This document shows positions 53,808-61,047 of a stretch of DNA of 64,000 nucleotides, in pieces. Source of the DNA: Desulfoluna butyratoxydans. Lineage in GTDB: Bacteria > Desulfobacterota > Desulfobacteria > Desulfobacterales > Desulfolunaceae. Both the position numbers and the translations under genes were made by a program. Below the pieces are notes generated by a model that was not told the DNA's origin, made no database searches, and worked only from the letters and a program-made list of their open reading frames with translations. Location of the stretch: assembly GCF_900699765.1 (NCBI RefSeq), contig NZ_CAADHO010000004.1, forward strand, positions 434,001-498,000, read 5' to 3'. Position 1 is the first letter of the stretch. Each line of letters starts with the position of its first letter.

Positions 53808-53836
53808 ACAGGGCTGTGTAAACCTTACACAGCCCT
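53808..53836. promoter_or_regulatory. Upstream activator palindrome for atoE promoter
   Basis: AGGGCTGTGTAA (53810-53821) and TTACACAGCCCT (53825-53836) form a perfect 12-bp inverted repeat with a 3-base centre; no T run follows, so a terminator is less likely. The half-site recurs as ACAGGGCTGT at 53911-53920. It lies about 105-130 bases before the sigma-54 promoter, normal for an enhancer. Confidence 0.6.
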
Positions 53837-53939
53837 CTCCCGAAGTTTGCACACCTTATCCATCTATCCTCCTGATCAGACACCTGGGCTATGCCTGTAT
53901 CCTTTATTAAACAGGGCTGTTGTGGCTGAAGTCCACGGC

Positions 53940-53956
53940 TTGGCATGCATGGTGCT
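53940..53956 (+). promoter_or_regulatory. Sigma-54 (-24/-12) promoter of atoE-atoD-atoA
   Basis: TTGGCATGCATGGTGCT: GG (53942-53943) and GC (53954-53955) exactly 10 bases apart, close to YTGGCACGNNNNTTGCW. The predicted start is near 53967, leaving a leader of about 80 bases to the ribosome site of atoE. Confidence 0.75.
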
Positions 53957-54044
53957 AACCCTGTGGCAAGAGTTGGGTTTAACCGTGGGTGCGGCACCGT
54001 CACAAGGGTGTTTCGGGCCGCATCACAACAAGGGAGGAATCACC

Positions 54045-55373
54045 ATGATAAGAGGTCTCGCTGCCTTTTTCAGCAAAATCGTCCGTCGCTGGCTGCCGGA
54101 TGCGTTTCTGTTTGCCGCCATCCTCACATTTCTCGTGTTTATTTTCGGCATGATCTTTCAGGGCCAGTCCCCTGTCTCCATGGTCAAGTACTGGGGGGAG
54201 GGGTTCTGGAAACTCCTCGCCTTTGCCATGCAGATGGTGCTGGTGCTGGTCACCGGCCACACCCTGGCACGGACTCAGCTGGTGGAGTCGTTTTTGAAGG
54301 CCATCGCAGGGGTGGCCAAAACACCGTCCCAGGCCATCACGGTGACCACCTTCGTGGCCCTGGTGGCCTGCTGGGTCAACTGGGGGTTTGGTTTGATCGT
54401 GGGCGCACTCCTGGCCCGTGAGATGGTCAAGAAGGTCAAGGGGGTCCATTACGGTCTTCTCGTGGCCTCGGCCTATACCGGTTTCATTGTCTGGCACGCC
54501 GGGCTCTCCGGGTCCATTCCCCTGAAGGTGGCCGATGCCAAGGGCTTTATGGCGCAGATCACCGGCGGCATGCAGATCCCCGTATCCGAGACGATCTTTT
54601 CCTGGCAGAGTCTTTTGATCTGCGTGATCCTTCTTGCCTCCCTTCCCATCATCAACCGGATGATGATGCCCAAGGCCGAGGACGTGGTGGAGGTCGATCC
54701 CGCCCTTTTCGCCGATGAGGACGAGGAAGAGCCCCTGAAGCCCCGATCCGAAATGACGCCTGCCGAACGGCTGGAAAACTCCATGGTGATATCCATGCTC
54801 CTGGGCGCCATGGGTTTCGGGTACATCATCTACTACTTTGTCACCGGCGGCAAGCTGGGGCTCAACAGCGTAAACCTCATCTTTCTCTTTGCCGGTATCA
54901 TCCTGCACAAGACCCCGGCCAAGTACCTTCGCGTGATGAACGACGCCATCAAGAACACCGGCGGCATCGTGCTGCAGTTCCCCCTGTACGCAGGTATCAT
55001 GGGGATGATGGTCCATTCGGGCCTGGCCGCCTCTATCTCCCAGTGGTTTGTGGAGGTCTCCACGGTCACCACCTTCCCCTTCTTCACGTACCTTTCCGCA
55101 GGCATCGTCAACTTCTTCGTGCCCTCCGGCGGCGGTCAGTGGGCCGTCCAGGGTCCCATTGTGATGCCTGCTGCACAAGAGCTGGGGGTTCCCCTGGGGA
55201 AAGCGGCCATGGCCATTGCCTGGGGTGATGCCTGGACCAACATGATTCAGCCTTTCTGGGCCCTGCCCCTCCTGGGGATCGCCGGGCTCACCATCCGGGA
55301 CATCATGGGCTACTGCACCGTGGCCCTGCTCTGGGGAGGTCTTGTCACCTCGGTGGTGCTGATGTTCCTTTAA
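54045..55373 (+). CDS. atoE: Short-chain fatty acid transporter AtoE
   Basis: 442 residues from the ATG at 54045, with GGAGG about 8 bases upstream; the same frame is open further up but that part is promoter DNA. About twelve membrane helices. Family (PF02667) features: RWLPDAFLFAAILTFLVFIFG, ALVACWVNWGFGLIVGALLAREM, ASAYTGFIVWHAGLSGSIPL and FFVPSGGGQWAVQGPI, then GDAWTNMIQPFWALPLLGIAGL. AtoE imports short-chain acids such as butyrate or acetoacetate. It is followed by the two CoA-transferase subunits, so import and activation are encoded together. Confidence 0.93.
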   Translation: MIRGLAAFFSKIVRRWLPDAFLFAAILTFLVFIFGMIFQGQSPVSMVKYWGEGFWKLLAFAMQMVLVLVTGHTLARTQLVESFLKAIAGVAKTPSQAITVTTFVALVACWVNWGFGLIVGALLAREMVKKVKGVHYGLLVASAYTGFIVWHAGLSGSIPLKVADAKGFMAQITGGMQIPVSETIFSWQSLLICVILLASLPIINRMMMPKAEDVVEVDPALFADEDEEEPLKPRSEMTPAERLENSMVISMLLGAMGFGYIIYYFVTGGKLGLNSVNLIFLFAGIILHKTPAKYLRVMNDAIKNTGGIVLQFPLYAGIMGMMVHSGLAASISQWFVEVSTVTTFPFFTYLSAGIVNFFVPSGGGQWAVQGPIVMPAAQELGVPLGKAAMAIAWGDAWTNMIQPFWALPLLGIAGLTIRDIMGYCTVALLWGGLVTSVVLMFL

Positions 55374-55430
55374 CAACGCTTACGCTTCAAGACTTTGAGG
55401 ACATATCTAACGGCCTTTGGAGGCATAACG

Positions 55431-56096
55431 ATGAACAAGGTAAAGACGCTGGACCAGGCGGTCCGGAGCATAAAAAACGATGATGTGATTATGGTCGGCG
55501 GGTTTATGACCGTCGGCACCCCTGAGCTGCTCGTGGACGCGGTGGTGGCCAAAAACCTGACCGGCCTGACCATCGTCTGCAATGACGCCGGCGTCCCCGG
55601 GGAGGGGGCGGGCAAGTTCGTGCGCCAGGGGTCGGTGAAGACCTTTTACGCCTCCCACGTGGGGCTCAACCCCGAGTTCGGCAAAGCCATGACCGAAGGC
55701 CGCATTGAGGCCGTCCTCGTGCCCCAGGGCACGCTGGCGGAGCGGATTCGTGCAGCCGGTGTGGGCCTCGGTGGTATCCTGACCCCCACGGGGGTGGGTA
55801 CCGAGGTGGAGAACGGAAAGAAAAAAATCGAGGTGGACGGGCGAGCCTATCTTCTGGAGCCCCCCATCAAAGGGGACGTGGCTCTGATCAAGGCCCACAG
55901 GGCGGATCGGGCCGGCAACGTGATCTTTCGCAAGTCGGCCCAGAACTTCAACCCCCTGATGGCCATGGCCTGTGAGTATGTAGTTGTGGAAGCCGAGCAC
56001 ATTGAGGACACCGGGACCATGGATCCCGACCATGTCATGCTTCCGGGGATTTTTGTGGACGCCGTTGTACAGGCAGGGGAGGTGAAACATGGCTGA
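55431..56096 (+). CDS. atoD: Acetate/acetoacetate CoA-transferase, alpha subunit
   Basis: 221 residues; GGAGG is 8 bases before the ATG. With AtoA it moves CoA from acetyl-CoA to a short-chain acid. IMVGGFMTVGTPELLVDAVV carries the CoA-binding GGF pattern of the family, GxGE-less as expected for the alpha chain. NDAGVPGEGAGKFVRQGSVKTFYASHVGLNPEF, GVGTEVENGKKKIEVDGRAYLLEPPI and DVALIKAHRADRAGNVIF are typical alpha-subunit motifs. It overlaps atoA by eight bases, so the two subunits are translated together. Confidence 0.93.
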   Translation: MNKVKTLDQAVRSIKNDDVIMVGGFMTVGTPELLVDAVVAKNLTGLTIVCNDAGVPGEGAGKFVRQGSVKTFYASHVGLNPEFGKAMTEGRIEAVLVPQGTLAERIRAAGVGLGGILTPTGVGTEVENGKKKIEVDGRAYLLEPPIKGDVALIKAHRADRAGNVIFRKSAQNFNPLMAMACEYVVVEAEHIEDTGTMDPDHVMLPGIFVDAVVQAGEVKHG

Positions 56097-56751
56097 TAAA
56101 CCCACAGGCAGAGAACTCATTGCCCGGCGCATTGCCCGGGAGTTCAAGGATGGCGACATCGTGAACCTCGGCATCGGCATGCCCACCCTGGTGGCCAACT
56201 ACATTCCCGACGGGGTGGAGGTGCTTCTGCAATCCGAAAACGGGTTCATCGGCATCGGCCCGGCACCGGCGGAAGGGGAGGCAGACCCGGATCTCATCAA
56301 CGCCGGGAACCAGCCTGTCACCATTCTGCCCGGTGGTTGCTTTTTTGACAGCGCCACCTCCTTCGGCATCATCCGGGGCGGGCACATTGATGCCACGGTT
56401 CTCGGGACCCTGGAGGTGGATCAGGAGGGCAACATCGCCAACTACATCATCCCCGGGAAAATGGTCCCCGGCATGGGGGGCGCAATGGACCTGTGCACCG
56501 GGGCAAAAAAGGTGATCATTGCAACGGATCACACCAATCGCAAAGGAGAGTCAAAGATCCTCATGCGGTGCAACCTGCCGCTCACAGCGGTTAAGGAAGC
56601 CAACCTGATCGTCACGGAGCTGGCCGTCATGGAGGTTGTCGAAGGCGGCCTCCTGCTCAAAGAGACCGCTCCGGGGGTCAGTGTGGAAGAGGTGCTCGCA
56701 AAGACCGAGGCCGTGCTGATTGTCCCGGATACCGTGGGGTCCATGGCCTGA
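56089..56751 (+). CDS. atoA: Acetate/acetoacetate CoA-transferase, beta subunit
   Basis: 220 residues. ELIARRIAREFKDGDIVNLGIGMPTLVANYIP opens the chain, and the catalytic Glu sits in LLQSENGFIGIGPAP (SENG signature). NPGG-like PGGCFFDSATSFGIIRGGHIDATVLGTLEVDQEGNIANY and GMGGAMDLCTGAKKVI follow. Last gene of the atoE-atoD-atoA unit; a long hairpin lies 35 bases after the stop. No thiolase (atoB) is present nearby, so activated acid must be handled by enzymes coded elsewhere. Confidence 0.93.
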   Translation: MADKPTGRELIARRIAREFKDGDIVNLGIGMPTLVANYIPDGVEVLLQSENGFIGIGPAPAEGEADPDLINAGNQPVTILPGGCFFDSATSFGIIRGGHIDATVLGTLEVDQEGNIANYIIPGKMVPGMGGAMDLCTGAKKVIIATDHTNRKGESKILMRCNLPLTAVKEANLIVTELAVMEVVEGGLLLKETAPGVSVEEVLAKTEAVLIVPDTVGSMA

Positions 56752-56786
56752 GGACTCCCAGTCTCCCACCGGTAGGTCTCTGAAAT

Positions 56787-56815
56787 AGGGGGAGCCCCAG
56801 GAGCGGGCTCCCCCT
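56787..56815 (+). terminator. Terminator after atoA
   Basis: Perfect 11-bp stem AGGGGGAGCCC/GGGCTCCCCCT with a 7-base loop; only a C/T-rich tail follows. The rest of 56816-57032 shows no gene. Confidence 0.6.
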
Positions 56816-57032
56816 CCCATCCTCTCTGTTTTTGTTCTTTCACCACTGTTTTTCCATCCTGACTTTCTGTTGACATTTCGCTATGAACGGATCATTTTGC
56901 AATGGCACACTCTGTTATGGGGTGCGGTCAGTTGCGGTCAGTGCCGTCCCCGGTTTTAAAGGGGCTGTGTCCGCTTCGGTGACAGTCCTGCGCCTGCCTT
57001 TTTCCGCCAACTCTTTGGAAAGGATGTCGAAC

Positions 57033-57242
57033 ATGGTGAAGAAGCTTGTGGTGATTATGGCTGCTGCGTGTGTGGTGGCCCTTTTTGTTGCCTGCTCCGG
57101 TGACGGGAAGAAGGAGGAGGACACCCGGATGTACGATGCGCAGCGAGATGCCCTTGAGCAAGCCCGGGAGGTGGAGTCTGTGCTGCAGGAGGCCGAAGAG
57201 AAAAGGCGCCAGGAGATCAAAGAGATGGAAGACACCCACTGA
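57033..57242 (+). CDS. Small lipoprotein
   Basis: 69 residues from the ATG at 57033 (GGAAAGG 10 bases upstream; the ATG at 57024 is too close). MVKKLVVIMAAACVVALFVAC is a lipoprotein signal with lipobox FVAC, giving a mature protein of about 49 residues. It is highly charged and almost all helical: GDGKKEEDTRMYDAQRDALE followed by a coiled-coil-like helix, REVESVLQEAEEKRRQEIKEM. Similar short coiled-coil lipoproteins are of unknown function. It lies 58 bases before the zinc-binding protein gene on the same strand and may share its message. Confidence 0.75.
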   Translation: MVKKLVVIMAAACVVALFVACSGDGKKEEDTRMYDAQRDALEQAREVESVLQEAEEKRRQEIKEMEDTH

Positions 57243-57300
57243 CGGCAACTTTCTGAAGTAAGGGGCAGTCGTAAAAAGAAGCAGACCTTGAGGAGGGAAG

Positions 57301-58227
57301 ATGAAAACGTGGATGAAATGGGCTGTTGGTGTGATGTTTTTGAGTATTCCCTTAAATGCGGCGGCAGCCGATAAGGCGGTGACGGCCTTTGTCAGTATTC
57401 CGCCTCAGAAGGCGTTTGTGGAGCGTATCGGCGGAGAACGGGTTGAGGTGAAGGTGCTGCTTACCCCCGGGGAGAGTCCTGCCATGTACCGCCCCAAACC
57501 ATCCGTGATAGCCGGGCTTGGTGGTGCCGATCTTTTTTTCCGAATGGGCCTTCCCTATGAAACCCACCTTATGCCCAAGATCAGGAGCATGGCCGGAAAC
57601 CTTCAGGTGGTGGATACCCGAAAAGGGGTGCCCCTGCTGGCCATGGCCCATGACCATCACCACCACCATCATGACCATGACAGCGATGCGCATCACCATG
57701 AAGGAGACGGGCACGACGAAGGGTACGAAGGCATGGACCCCCATATCTGGCTGGATCCCGGTCGGGTCGCGATTCAGGCCGTGACCATGCGGGACGCCCT
57801 TATTGCCCGGGACCCGTCCGGCCGCCCGGTTTACGAGGCCGGCTGCAGCGCACTGCTTCAGGAGCTTGACTCCCTGGACGCCGAGATTGCCCGGGCCCTG
57901 GCCCCCCTTGCAGGGGAGACCCTTTACGTGTTTCACCCGGCCTTCGGATACTTTGCCGATGCGTACGGGCTGGTTCAAAAGGCTGTGGAGGTGGAGGGAA
58001 AGAGTCCCAAGGGCAAGGCCCTTTCACGGTACATTGCACAGGCAAGAGCAGATGGGGTGCGCGTGATTTTTGTTCAGCCCCAGTTTGATCGCCACACCGC
58101 TGAAAAGGTGGCGGCCGCCCTTGACGGAGCGGTGGTTCCCCTGGACCCCCTGGCGGAGGATTACTTTGGAAACCTCGGTAAAATTGCCGATGCCGTGTCC
58201 CTGGGGTTGAAAAAACAGGGTGAGTAA
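57301..58227 (+). CDS. ZnuA-like zinc/manganese ABC transporter solute-binding protein
   Basis: 308 residues; GGAGGG precedes the ATG and MKTWMKWAVGVMFLSIPLNAAAA is the signal. The zinc-family fold is clear, with a His-rich loop at about 117-139 (DHHHHHHDHD, AHHHEGDGHDE). Two of the metal ligands are present: His148 in MDPHIWLDP and His212 in VFHPAFGYFADAYGL, plus acidic residues near 286-287. The first ligand, the His of the usual PGxxPHxYxPxP motif, is replaced: PGESPAMYRPKP. Some family branches have Ala here. No ATPase or permease gene follows, so it must work with components coded elsewhere or act as a periplasmic metal carrier. Confidence 0.88.
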   Translation: MKTWMKWAVGVMFLSIPLNAAAADKAVTAFVSIPPQKAFVERIGGERVEVKVLLTPGESPAMYRPKPSVIAGLGGADLFFRMGLPYETHLMPKIRSMAGNLQVVDTRKGVPLLAMAHDHHHHHHDHDSDAHHHEGDGHDEGYEGMDPHIWLDPGRVAIQAVTMRDALIARDPSGRPVYEAGCSALLQELDSLDAEIARALAPLAGETLYVFHPAFGYFADAYGLVQKAVEVEGKSPKGKALSRYIAQARADGVRVIFVQPQFDRHTAEKVAAALDGAVVPLDPLAEDYFGNLGKIADAVSLGLKKQGE

Positions 58228-58248
58228 GGGCTATGCCCTAAAATAATA

Positions 58249-58285
58249 ATACATAACGATACTCCTTCTTAAATTCGTTATGTAT
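58249..58285. promoter_or_regulatory. Long inverted repeat after znuA-like gene
   Basis: ATACATAACGA (58249-58259) and TCGTTATGTAT (58275-58285) pair perfectly over 11 bp with a 15-base loop. No T run follows. It could be a transcript-end hairpin or a regulator site. The rest of 58286-58824 holds no convincing gene; an open frame at 58338 lacks a ribosome site. Confidence 0.45.
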
Positions 58286-58824
58286 CGAAGCAACAATCAA
58301 AAAATCCTGCTGAGGACTTATGGGATGATCCCGTCATGTGTCATTTATTCTTGGCATGGCCCTAAGCGGGATCATCGCCATGCTTCATGACAGGCGGGGT
58401 CCCATGGCAGGTCCCATGAATTCACTGTGTTGCATGGCAGGAATGCTTTTGCGGCCGGGAGGGCAGACCGGCAGGGGGCGGTGCTCATTTTGCTTGAGCA
58501 TCGCCCTCTTTGTTTATGCTCTCTTTGCCATGGGGCAGTTATTGTGGTAGGTCTTTTTCTGGTTTGGGTGGTTTTTGAACAGGGAACGTTCAAACAGACA
58601 CGTTGAGCGACTGCCGGTCTTTCCGGGGGAGTGTTAATCCCGGTTTTATTTCTCAAGATAATTGGGCGGGACCGCTCGGGGCTCGGGGGGGGGTGTACCC
58701 GGGCTTACACAGGCGGGGCCTGGTCTGGAGGGAAAGGGTGCTTGATAAATGGCTTGTAAAGGAAGGCGGATGCTGCTCCGGTGACTCTCACCAGGCCATG
58801 GGAAGAAGGGAGGGGAAGGGCGCC

Positions 58825-60120
58825 ATGCCTGCTCACCTCCTGCTCCAGGCCAAAGCGGGGATTGCGAGCATCGGGCTGGAGCCCGACGGAACGGTTTCTC
58901 AGTGGGAGGCATCGGCCGAGGCATTGTTCGGTTATGATGCGTCTCGGATGATCGGCCGTGAGGTGACCTCCCTGGTTCCGTCCCCGGAGGAGGGGGATAC
59001 CCTCAAGGGATTTTTTAAGGCGTGCCTCCGGGGCGCATGCGTCTCGGACGTGTCCACGGCCTGCGTGACCCGGCAGGGGGATATGTGTTTCTGTCGCTGG
59101 TATGCGGTGCCCGCACTCCGGGAGTCCGGTGAAACCGGCCTGGCCGTCATGGTCAAGGATGTTACGGCGCAGACCCTTGCCGTCAATGAGCTCAACCGGG
59201 CCAGGAGTCAGGCCAGGAGCCTCTTCAGCAGTTCCCCCATCGGTATCTTCCAGGCAGACATCAAAGGCCGCATTCTCGTGGTCAACCCCGAGCTCTCCTG
59301 GATGCTTGGTTACGAATCCCCCGCACAGCTGACAGAGAGCCTTCAGAATGTCTCCTGTCTCTTTTCCGATCCGCGCCAGGCTGAATCGTTTCTTTTTCAA
59401 CTCTATGAAGGGGAGCAGCTCAACCGGTTTCGCTGCCAGCTGCGCAGGCGGGAGGGGGGGCTGACCTGGGCCTTGTGCTACGGTCAGGTGACCCGCAACG
59501 CCAAGGAGCGCGTGAACGGATTTTATGGGTTCTGCATCAATATCTCCATGACCGTGCGCGTGGAGCAGGAACTCAAGCGCGTCAACGAAGAGTTGCGCAG
59601 GGCGTCCATCATGGATGCCACCACCGGTATTGCCAACCGGGGGCACTTCGACGAGTGCATTGTGACGGAATGGAATCGACACGTCCGTGAGCAATCGGAC
59701 CTCTCCCTGATCCTCTGCGACATCGATCACTTCAAACGCTACAACGACACGTACGGCCATCAGGCCGGTGACCATTGCCTGGCCCGGGTGGCCGAGGCCC
59801 TTGTCTCCTGTGCCCGTCGACCCGGAGATCTCGTGGCGCGTTACGGGGGAGAGGAGTTTGTGGTGATTCTGCCCAGTACCGACCTCAATGGGGCACGGCA
59901 CCTGGCCGAAACCATGAGGTGCTGTATTGAGGGGCTGGCTGTGACAAATGAACGGGCCGACCTCGTAACCCACGTCACCCTGAGCCTGGGCGTGGCTGCC
60001 ATGGTTCCCCACGGTGGGACCCGGGAGGCAGAGCTTGTGCACATGGCTGACGAAGCACTATACAGGGCCAAAGAACTCGGTCGGAATTGCTGTGTGGTCT
60101 GGGGGGAAGCGGAGGGATAG
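58825..60120 (+). CDS. PAS-PAS-GGDEF diguanylate cyclase
   Basis: 431 residues from the ATG at 58825, which GAGGGGAAGGG precedes; upstream in-frame Mets lack a site. No signal peptide or membrane helix, so it is cytoplasmic. The first PAS is at about 10-125 (SIGLEPDGTVSQWEASAEALFGYDASRMIGREV), the second at about 135-255 (SSPIGIFQADIKGRILVVNPELSWMLGY). The GGDEF domain starts at about 270 (MDATTGIANRGHFDE), with active-site GGEEF in ARYGGEEFVVILP and the inhibitory I-site RPGD five residues before it. It should make cyclic di-GMP with product feedback. It stands alone and is closed by a strong terminator. A link to the type IV pili is plausible but unproven. Confidence 0.92.
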   Translation: MPAHLLLQAKAGIASIGLEPDGTVSQWEASAEALFGYDASRMIGREVTSLVPSPEEGDTLKGFFKACLRGACVSDVSTACVTRQGDMCFCRWYAVPALRESGETGLAVMVKDVTAQTLAVNELNRARSQARSLFSSSPIGIFQADIKGRILVVNPELSWMLGYESPAQLTESLQNVSCLFSDPRQAESFLFQLYEGEQLNRFRCQLRRREGGLTWALCYGQVTRNAKERVNGFYGFCINISMTVRVEQELKRVNEELRRASIMDATTGIANRGHFDECIVTEWNRHVREQSDLSLILCDIDHFKRYNDTYGHQAGDHCLARVAEALVSCARRPGDLVARYGGEEFVVILPSTDLNGARHLAETMRCCIEGLAVTNERADLVTHVTLSLGVAAMVPHGGTREAELVHMADEALYRAKELGRNCCVVWGEAEG

Positions 60121-60164
60121 GAACTGTTTCCCTGATGGGAAAGAGGCACGGATGGCATGAAAAT

Positions 60165-60197
60165 AAAAAAGGCACCCCGGTTCGGGGTGCCTTTTTT
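60165..60197. terminator. Bidirectional terminator between GGDEF and ATPase genes
   Basis: AAAAAAGGCACCCCGG pairs with its inverse TCGGGGTGCCTTTTTT, with A and T runs on both sides, between convergent genes. A second palindrome, AATCCCCTTAAAGGGGATT (60217-60235), lies just before the end of the minus-strand gene. Confidence 0.88.
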
Positions 60198-60238
60198 GCG
60201 TCCGTAATCCAAGAACAATCCCCTTAAAGGGGATTGGC

Positions 60239-60925
60239 TTAGCGGATAATCATCGTCTCAGGGTCGAGGACGGCGGACTCTTTGTCTGCCTTGGAGCCTT
60301 TGACAGCTTTGACGTAGATGGTGTTGTTCTCCGGAACGATCTGGAGCAGGGTGGAGAAGATATCGTCCACGCCGCCGAGCTGAACGGGCAGGCCGTTTTC
60401 AGCAAGGGCTTCGTGGCGGTGAGTCTTGACGGTGAAGAGAGCAAAGTAACCCATGCGTGAGGCAAGGGCCTTGAGCTCTTCCATGTCTTCGCGACCCTTC
60501 TCTTCAAAGGGGTACCCGTCGATGATCATCATGTCGGGGTTGAACAGGTCCTGCTCGACGAGGTCGTTGATGCGTTCTTCCAGGCGGGCCATGGAGAAGC
60601 CATCCACATTCATGGTCAGGATCATGCGGTTGGGAAGGATCTCGTCGTAGGCAGACTGAGGCTCTTCCACACGGTTCAGGTCCGCCAGGTTGGCGAACAT
60701 TTCGTTGTACCAGACGCTGACCTTGTTGACGGGTTCCTCCAGGCTGACGTGGAGAACTTTCTTGCCGCAAGCCATGGCGTGGAGCGCCATCTGAACAACC
60801 AGGGAGGTCTTGCCGAGACCGGCACGGGCCATAACGGCACCGAGCTCTCCTCCGTTGATCATGTCATCGCAATCGATGCCCAGTGCACCGAAGGGGTTCC
60901 TGAAGATCAATTCTTTTTTTGTCAT
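60239..60925 (-). CDS. RecA/KaiC-fold P-loop ATPase, unknown role
   Basis: 228 residues. NPFGALGIDCDDMINGGELGAVMARAGLGKTSLVVQMALHAM gives a RecA-superfamily start with Walker A ARAGLGKTS; a strand with DMMIIDGYP is Walker B, and HVSLEEP is like the catalytic Glu strand of KaiC/RAD55 proteins. There is no DNA-binding or kinase domain, so it is a single ATPase unit. Similar small ATPases are common in Desulfobacterota and have no assigned function that I know. It lies 122 bases after EF-G on the same strand and may be cotranscribed. Function unassigned. Confidence 0.75.
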   Translation of the reverse strand: MTKKELIFRNPFGALGIDCDDMINGGELGAVMARAGLGKTSLVVQMALHAMACGKKVLHVSLEEPVNKVSVWYNEMFANLADLNRVEEPQSAYDEILPNRMILTMNVDGFSMARLEERINDLVEQDLFNPDMMIIDGYPFEEKGREDMEELKALASRMGYFALFTVKTHRHEALAENGLPVQLGGVDDIFSTLLQIVPENNTIYVKAVKGSKADKESAVLDPETMIIR

Positions 60926-61047
60926 AGTATCCTCTCTCGTCGCTGAGGTTCGAACTCAAAAATGACCCCATGGTGTCAACCCGGCAGTCTCCTCCAACCA
61001 AAAATCGGATGTTCGGATATGCTGCCGGGTGATGTGTTCCATCAAGG

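Noticed and set aside
53810-53836. Terminator of the atoC-like gene
   Set aside because: Perfect stem but no T run, and a third half-site nearer the promoter favours an activator site; a dual role is not excluded.
54000-55376. 458-residue antisense frame over atoE
   Set aside because: Composition rich in His/Gln/Gly with no family; the sense strand encodes a clear transporter.
58338-58550. 70-residue frame with two hydrophobic stretches
   Set aside because: GTG start without a ribosome site and Cys/Gly-rich chance composition; could be real but unsupported.
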